Origin: Gracilibacillus alcaliphilus
GTDB taxonomy: Bacteria; Bacillota; Bacilli; Bacillales; Amphibacillaceae
Length of the DNA: 64,000 bases
Direction: 5' to 3'
Assembly (NCBI RefSeq): GCF_016909015.1
Contig: NZ_JAFBFA010000002.1
Location: 124,001-188,000 of the forward strand
In this document: positions 61,178-64,000 of the stretch, in pieces
How positions within the stretch are numbered: position 1 is the stretch's first letter
Layout: each line of letters opens with the position of its first letter
Program-made: the position numbers and the translations under genes
Notes under the pieces: generated by a model
The model's database searches: none
Seen by the model: only the letters and a program-made list of their open reading frames with translations
Told to the model about the DNA's origin: nothing

Positions 61178-61876
61178 TTAAAGCAAAGTGACCCAATCAG
61201 GTACCGTCATACTGCATAATACATCTAATTCCTTTTCTCTGTTGTAAGTATAAGAACTGACCGCAGCTAGCTCTTCATTGGCGAATCCTGGATGGGTCAT
61301 TACCTCAACAGAGGAATAAGGCTGCTTCCTTAACTCATTAAATAGATTCTCATTTACTCTATCTCCATAGAAATCGAGCCAAAGGGCTTCTGTAAGTAAC
61401 AAGTCAGGCCTGTCTTGAAGAGAGTCAACGCAGCGAACGGGCACTTGGTATTCAACAGCCAATTCCACGATGACTTGCTTCAAAGGCAGCCAGCCGTGAA
61501 TATGGTGGTGGCTGTCTAAATGATGTAAGGTCAGCCCTGTCTGTTTAAATGCTTCTATTTGTGCACGCCATTCCTGCTTTACTTCCATGAGGTCAGGTGG
61601 TTCCATGGTTTGGAAGTGCTTTGTCCACTTAAAATATCCTTGCTCATCTGTGAGATTAGTTGTAGAAGCGGTTAAAGGTTTGCCGAATGTAAGTGTTAGA
61701 TGTACGCCAATATCTAGTGAAGGCACTTGTTTGGCTAATGAAGCGGCATAGTCAACGGCCTTCCCATTCATCAATAAAGTGGTCGATGAAACTACGCCAT
61801 TGTGATGAGCTTGAATAATGGCCTTGGAAACAGCCTTTGTTAATCCGAAATCATCGGCATTAAATAAAACCTGCAA
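61178..61876 (-). CDS. chbG: ChbG/YdjC-type carbohydrate deacetylase
   Basis: A 232-aa metal-dependent deacetylase. The motif NADDFGLTKAVSKAI (residues 6-20) and the metal-binding LHHLDSHHHIHGW near 125, plus VEVMTHPGF near 206, define the ChbG/YdjC family. In E. coli ChbG removes one acetyl group from chitobiose-6-phosphate, which allows induction and hydrolysis. The start is TTG, eight bases after AGGAGGTG. It follows gntR by 17 bases and belongs with the chitobiose-type PTS at the window end. Confidence 0.9.
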   Translation of the reverse strand: MQVLFNADDFGLTKAVSKAIIQAHHNGVVSSTTLLMNGKAVDYAASLAKQVPSLDIGVHLTLTFGKPLTASTTNLTDEQGYFKWTKHFQTMEPPDLMEVKQEWRAQIEAFKQTGLTLHHLDSHHHIHGWLPLKQVIVELAVEYQVPVRCVDSLQDRPDLLLTEALWLDFYGDRVNENLFNELRKQPYSSVEVMTHPGFANEELAAVSSYTYNREKELDVLCSMTVPDWVTLL

Positions 61877-61893
61877 TTGGATGCACCTCCTGT

Positions 61894-62628
61894 TTACATA
61901 TCTGGATCTTCAGGATAGAACCTTTCAATCACGAAATTAGTCTTATCTCCTCTAAAATAAGATTGGGAATATTCAATTGTTACTCCTTCTTTATCCTCGG
62001 CAATGGTTTCAATATAAAAACATGGTAAGCCGATTTCTGATTCTAAATAATAGGAGATAGCTTCATCAGCCAGTGTAAGTTCAATATGTTCCGTTGTTTT
62101 GGCAATGGCTACATGAAAATCTTGTTTTAACGCTTTATAAAGCGAGGTTTCTGCTTGTTCTTTCGTAATACCGGGCGCAATATTCCAAGGGATATAAGAA
62201 ATTTCATACTGAGTTGGTGAATTGTTGGCTTTTCTTACCCGTTCGATTTTTTGGATCGGATCATTTAATGGGACATCTAAGGCTAATTGTATCGTTTCGC
62301 TGGCAGGAATTACAGATAAATTGATTAATACGATTTCGGCAGTTTTCCCTTGCACTTCAATTTGATCAACATATCGCTTAACTGTTTGAGAGAGGGTTTG
62401 ATGCACCTTTTTATCGGCAACAAAGGTCCCTTTTCCTTGTGTTCGCTCTAAATATCCTTCCAATGTCAATTGGTTCAATGCGGCCCTAACTGTTGTTCGG
62501 CTTACATCAAAGGTTTTACACAGTTCCAATTCGGTAGGGATCTTTTCTCCTTTTTGATAGGTGCCATTTTTGATCCGTGCTAATAGTTCGCTTTTGATAT
62601 GGGCATGTAACGATTGTTTTTTCTCCAT
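61894..62628 (-). CDS. GntR/HutC family transcriptional regulator (UTRA domain)
   Basis: A 244-aa repressor. The N-terminal winged helix has LHAHIKSELLARIKNGTYQKGEKIPTE and the recognition segment DVSRTTVRAALNQLTLEGYLERTQGKGTFV (residues about 40-70). A UTRA ligand domain follows, with IQKIERVRKANNSPTQYEISYI and PCFYIETIAEDKEGVTIEYSQSYFRGD. HutC-type regulators such as NagR and DasR answer to glucosamine-type ligands. ATG 62628 follows AAAGGAG; the open frame extends to 62694 but has a poorer start. It probably controls the block, including the two identical sites at 51480 and 60403. Confidence 0.9.
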   Translation of the reverse strand: MEKKQSLHAHIKSELLARIKNGTYQKGEKIPTELELCKTFDVSRTTVRAALNQLTLEGYLERTQGKGTFVADKKVHQTLSQTVKRYVDQIEVQGKTAEIVLINLSVIPASETIQLALDVPLNDPIQKIERVRKANNSPTQYEISYIPWNIAPGITKEQAETSLYKALKQDFHVAIAKTTEHIELTLADEAISYYLESEIGLPCFYIETIAEDKEGVTIEYSQSYFRGDKTNFVIERFYPEDPDM

Positions 62629-63032
62629 TGTTTTCTCCTTTATGCCTGTAGTCGCCATTTTTTTTAGTTTACTAAATACGAATTTAGTTGACAAGTCAAA
62701 AAGGTAATTACAAATAGGGGGAAGTATTATTTAGTATTTACATTTTTATGATTGTATGATACTTTTTAATTAAAATAATGGAAATATTAACAATTATAAT
62801 CGTTATGCTCATACTATGGATGGAAGTTTCCCCGTAACATCACCATATGATATCCCAATCAATGATTCTCAAGATAAAGGAAGTGTATGTCAACTATTCC
62901 CCTTATCAGAGCTAGCAAGTTAAGGCTGGTTATCTAAGGACGAAAGCTATGAATGGGAATGAAAACGCTTATCATATATTTGAAATCAAAGATATATTGT
63001 GTTGATTATTTCAGAAAGGGGGCGGTAAGGGC
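62629..63032. promoter_or_regulatory. gntR-PTS divergent control region
   Basis: On the minus strand TTGTCA and TAAACT (17-base spacing) form a gntR promoter. Overlapping it are TTTAGT-TT-ACTAAA (62663-62676) and ACTAAAT-acga-ATTTAGT (62671-62688). Together they make three equally oriented half-sites, a candidate autoregulatory operator unlike the GTATAGAC sites. Toward the PTS gene, TTAACA and CATACT near 62787-62816 could be the promoter. The rest is a leader of about 200 nt without visible structure. Confidence 0.6.
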
Positions 63033-64000
63033 ATGAATACATACATGCAACAATTTATAGAGATAGCAGGAAAAATCGGGGCTCAAAGACATTTGACGGC
63101 TATTAGAGATGGTTTTGTTGCCGTGATGCCTTTGGTGATCATTGGTTCATTAGCAGTTTTGATCAATAACTTTCCGCCATTAGGACGATTTCATTTGGCG
63201 GCATGGCTGAACGCAATTTTTGGTGAAGGGAATTGGCAAAAGGTGGGAGGGAATATATGGGAAGGGACTTTTGCTATACTTGGCTTACTTGTTTCATTTA
63301 CAATTTCCTATCATTTGGCAAAAAGCTATAATATAGACAGATTACCTGCTGCTCTGCTCTCTGGGGCGTCTTATATAATCTTAGTCCCGGTTACAGCGGA
63401 TTTTGGTCTGGATATGGATTGGCTTGGAACACAAGGGTTGTTTGTTGGGATTATTATAGCATTATTAACAACGGAATTATTTCGAATTTTTCTCATTAAT
63501 CCTAAATTGATTATCAAAATGCCTGAGGATGTTCCGGCAGGAGTGACTAATTCCTTTAAGTCACTCATCCCTATTATGCTTGTTTTATTTATAGTTGGCT
63601 TATGTCAGTCTTTGCTTTCTATTTTGGCAGATACGAATATATTTGAAATTATTTTTACAGCTATTCAACAGCCAATTCAAGGATTAGGTGATTCCCTGCC
63701 GGCAGCAATTCTTGTAGCCTTGCTTACACATGTATTATGGTTTTTCGGTTTACATGGCACCAATATAACAGGTGCTATTACGGAACCGATTTATATTTCA
63801 TTGGTAGAAGAGAACTTGCGCTTATTTGGTATGGGGATGTCCGCATATGACGTACCTAATATCGTTACTAAACCTTTTCTGGATGCCTTTGTATTTATGG
63901 GCGGTGCTGGTACTACGATTGCCTTATTGGCAGCCGTTTTCATAGTGATTCGCACCCAGAAAAATCATCCCTATCGACAGGTTGCCAAATTATCAGCGCC
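63033..64000 (+). CDS. PTS EIIC subunit, lactose/cellobiose (chitobiose) family, partial
   Basis: The first 322 codons of an EIIC membrane permease; the 3' end lies beyond the window. It starts MNTYMQQFIEIAGKIGAQRH, and LTAIRDGFVAVMPLVIIGS and WFFGLHGTNITGAI (with the conserved His of the sugar pocket) are typical of CelB/ChbC. About nine hydrophobic segments are present, including GGAGTTIALLAAVFIV. The ribosome site GAAAGGGGGCGG is nearby. With ChbG and a GntR regulator next to it, N,N'-diacetylchitobiose is the likely sugar. EIIA and EIIB genes are expected downstream but cannot be seen. Confidence 0.9.
   Translation, partial: MNTYMQQFIEIAGKIGAQRHLTAIRDGFVAVMPLVIIGSLAVLINNFPPLGRFHLAAWLNAIFGEGNWQKVGGNIWEGTFAILGLLVSFTISYHLAKSYNIDRLPAALLSGASYIILVPVTADFGLDMDWLGTQGLFVGIIIALLTTELFRIFLINPKLIIKMPEDVPAGVTNSFKSLIPIMLVLFIVGLCQSLLSILADTNIFEIIFTAIQQPIQGLGDSLPAAILVALLTHVLWFFGLHGTNITGAITEPIYISLVEENLRLFGMGMSAYDVPNIVTKPFLDAFVFMGGAGTTIALLAAVFIVIRTQKNHPYRQVAKLSA

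Overview
The window is a low-GC Firmicute chromosome segment, most likely from a spore-forming, halotolerant Bacillaceae genus. Gracilibacillus or a close relative is my guess, from gene content only. Gene order from about 0.7 to 49 kb follows the Bacillus subtilis yitT-yizC-yitU-yitV-yitW ... med-fabH-fabF-yjbA-trpS ... yjbC-spx-mecA-coiA-pepF-(sRNA)-spxH-yjbI-yjbK-yjbM-nadK-yjbO-prpE ... cotO-cotZ ... yjcF-yjcH region. That backbone is interrupted by lineage-specific insertions and repeats.

Layout. 0.7-5.2 kb: YitT membrane protein, NifU_N protein, DUF3813, HAD phosphatase, esterase, Fe-S assembly factor and a DUF2929 membrane protein. 5.7-9.5 kb: Med-like lipoprotein, then fabH-fabF behind a FapR-type operator. 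9.6-12.3 kb: yjbA, and trpS behind a T-box leader. 12.5-16 kb: an inserted sugar-catabolism block (DUF2264, Gfo/Idh/MocA oxidoreductase, sugar isomerase/epimerase). 16.4-20.3 kb: putative glycoside hydrolase, YjbC, Spx, MecA. 20.7-24.5 kb: accessory genes, namely a frameshifted DUF418 gene, a glyoxalase-fold protein, a double-HxlR protein and an MFS drug exporter. 24.6-31.3 kb: coiA, pepF, a RoxS/RsaE-type small RNA, spxH, truncated hemoglobin, a 145-bp tandem repeat array and the CYTH protein. 31.8-43.5 kb: lipoprotein, small alarmone synthetase, NAD kinase, pseudouridine synthase, PrpE, a RodA/FtsW protein, MgtE, a cation/proton antiporter, a DCC protein and a BCCT transporter. 43.9-49.5 kb: spore-coat genes (two CotY/Z paralogues, CotO), YetF-like protein, GNAT, esterase.

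50.6-64 kb is the most interesting part, an accessory block apparently devoted to chitin. It encodes a secreted AA10 lytic polysaccharide monooxygenase with a chitin-binding domain, an oligosaccharide ABC importer, and a four-gene operon (amidohydrolase/deacetylase, PLP-dependent ammonia-lyase, KDGP aldolase, PfkB sugar kinase). It also carries a ChbG-type deacetylase, a GntR/HutC regulator and a cellobiose/chitobiose-family PTS EIIC that runs off the end. Chitin LPMOs release chains ending in N-acetylglucosaminic acid. The four-gene operon has the enzymes needed to turn that acid into pyruvate plus glyceraldehyde-3-phosphate. A 13-nt HutC-type operator is identical upstream of the LPMO gene and upstream of the four-gene operon, which suggests one regulon.

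Three non-coding repeat systems also stand out. First, a dispersed, hairpin-rich, MITE-like element (about 0.46, 0.46, 0.34 and 0.09 kb copies) has GTTCAAAA-type ends and often TTAA flanks. Second, a 145-bp tandem array of about 5.4 copies lies between yjbI and yjbK. Third, diverged single relatives of that array unit occur elsewhere. Gene identities are from reading translations and context; no database search was run.
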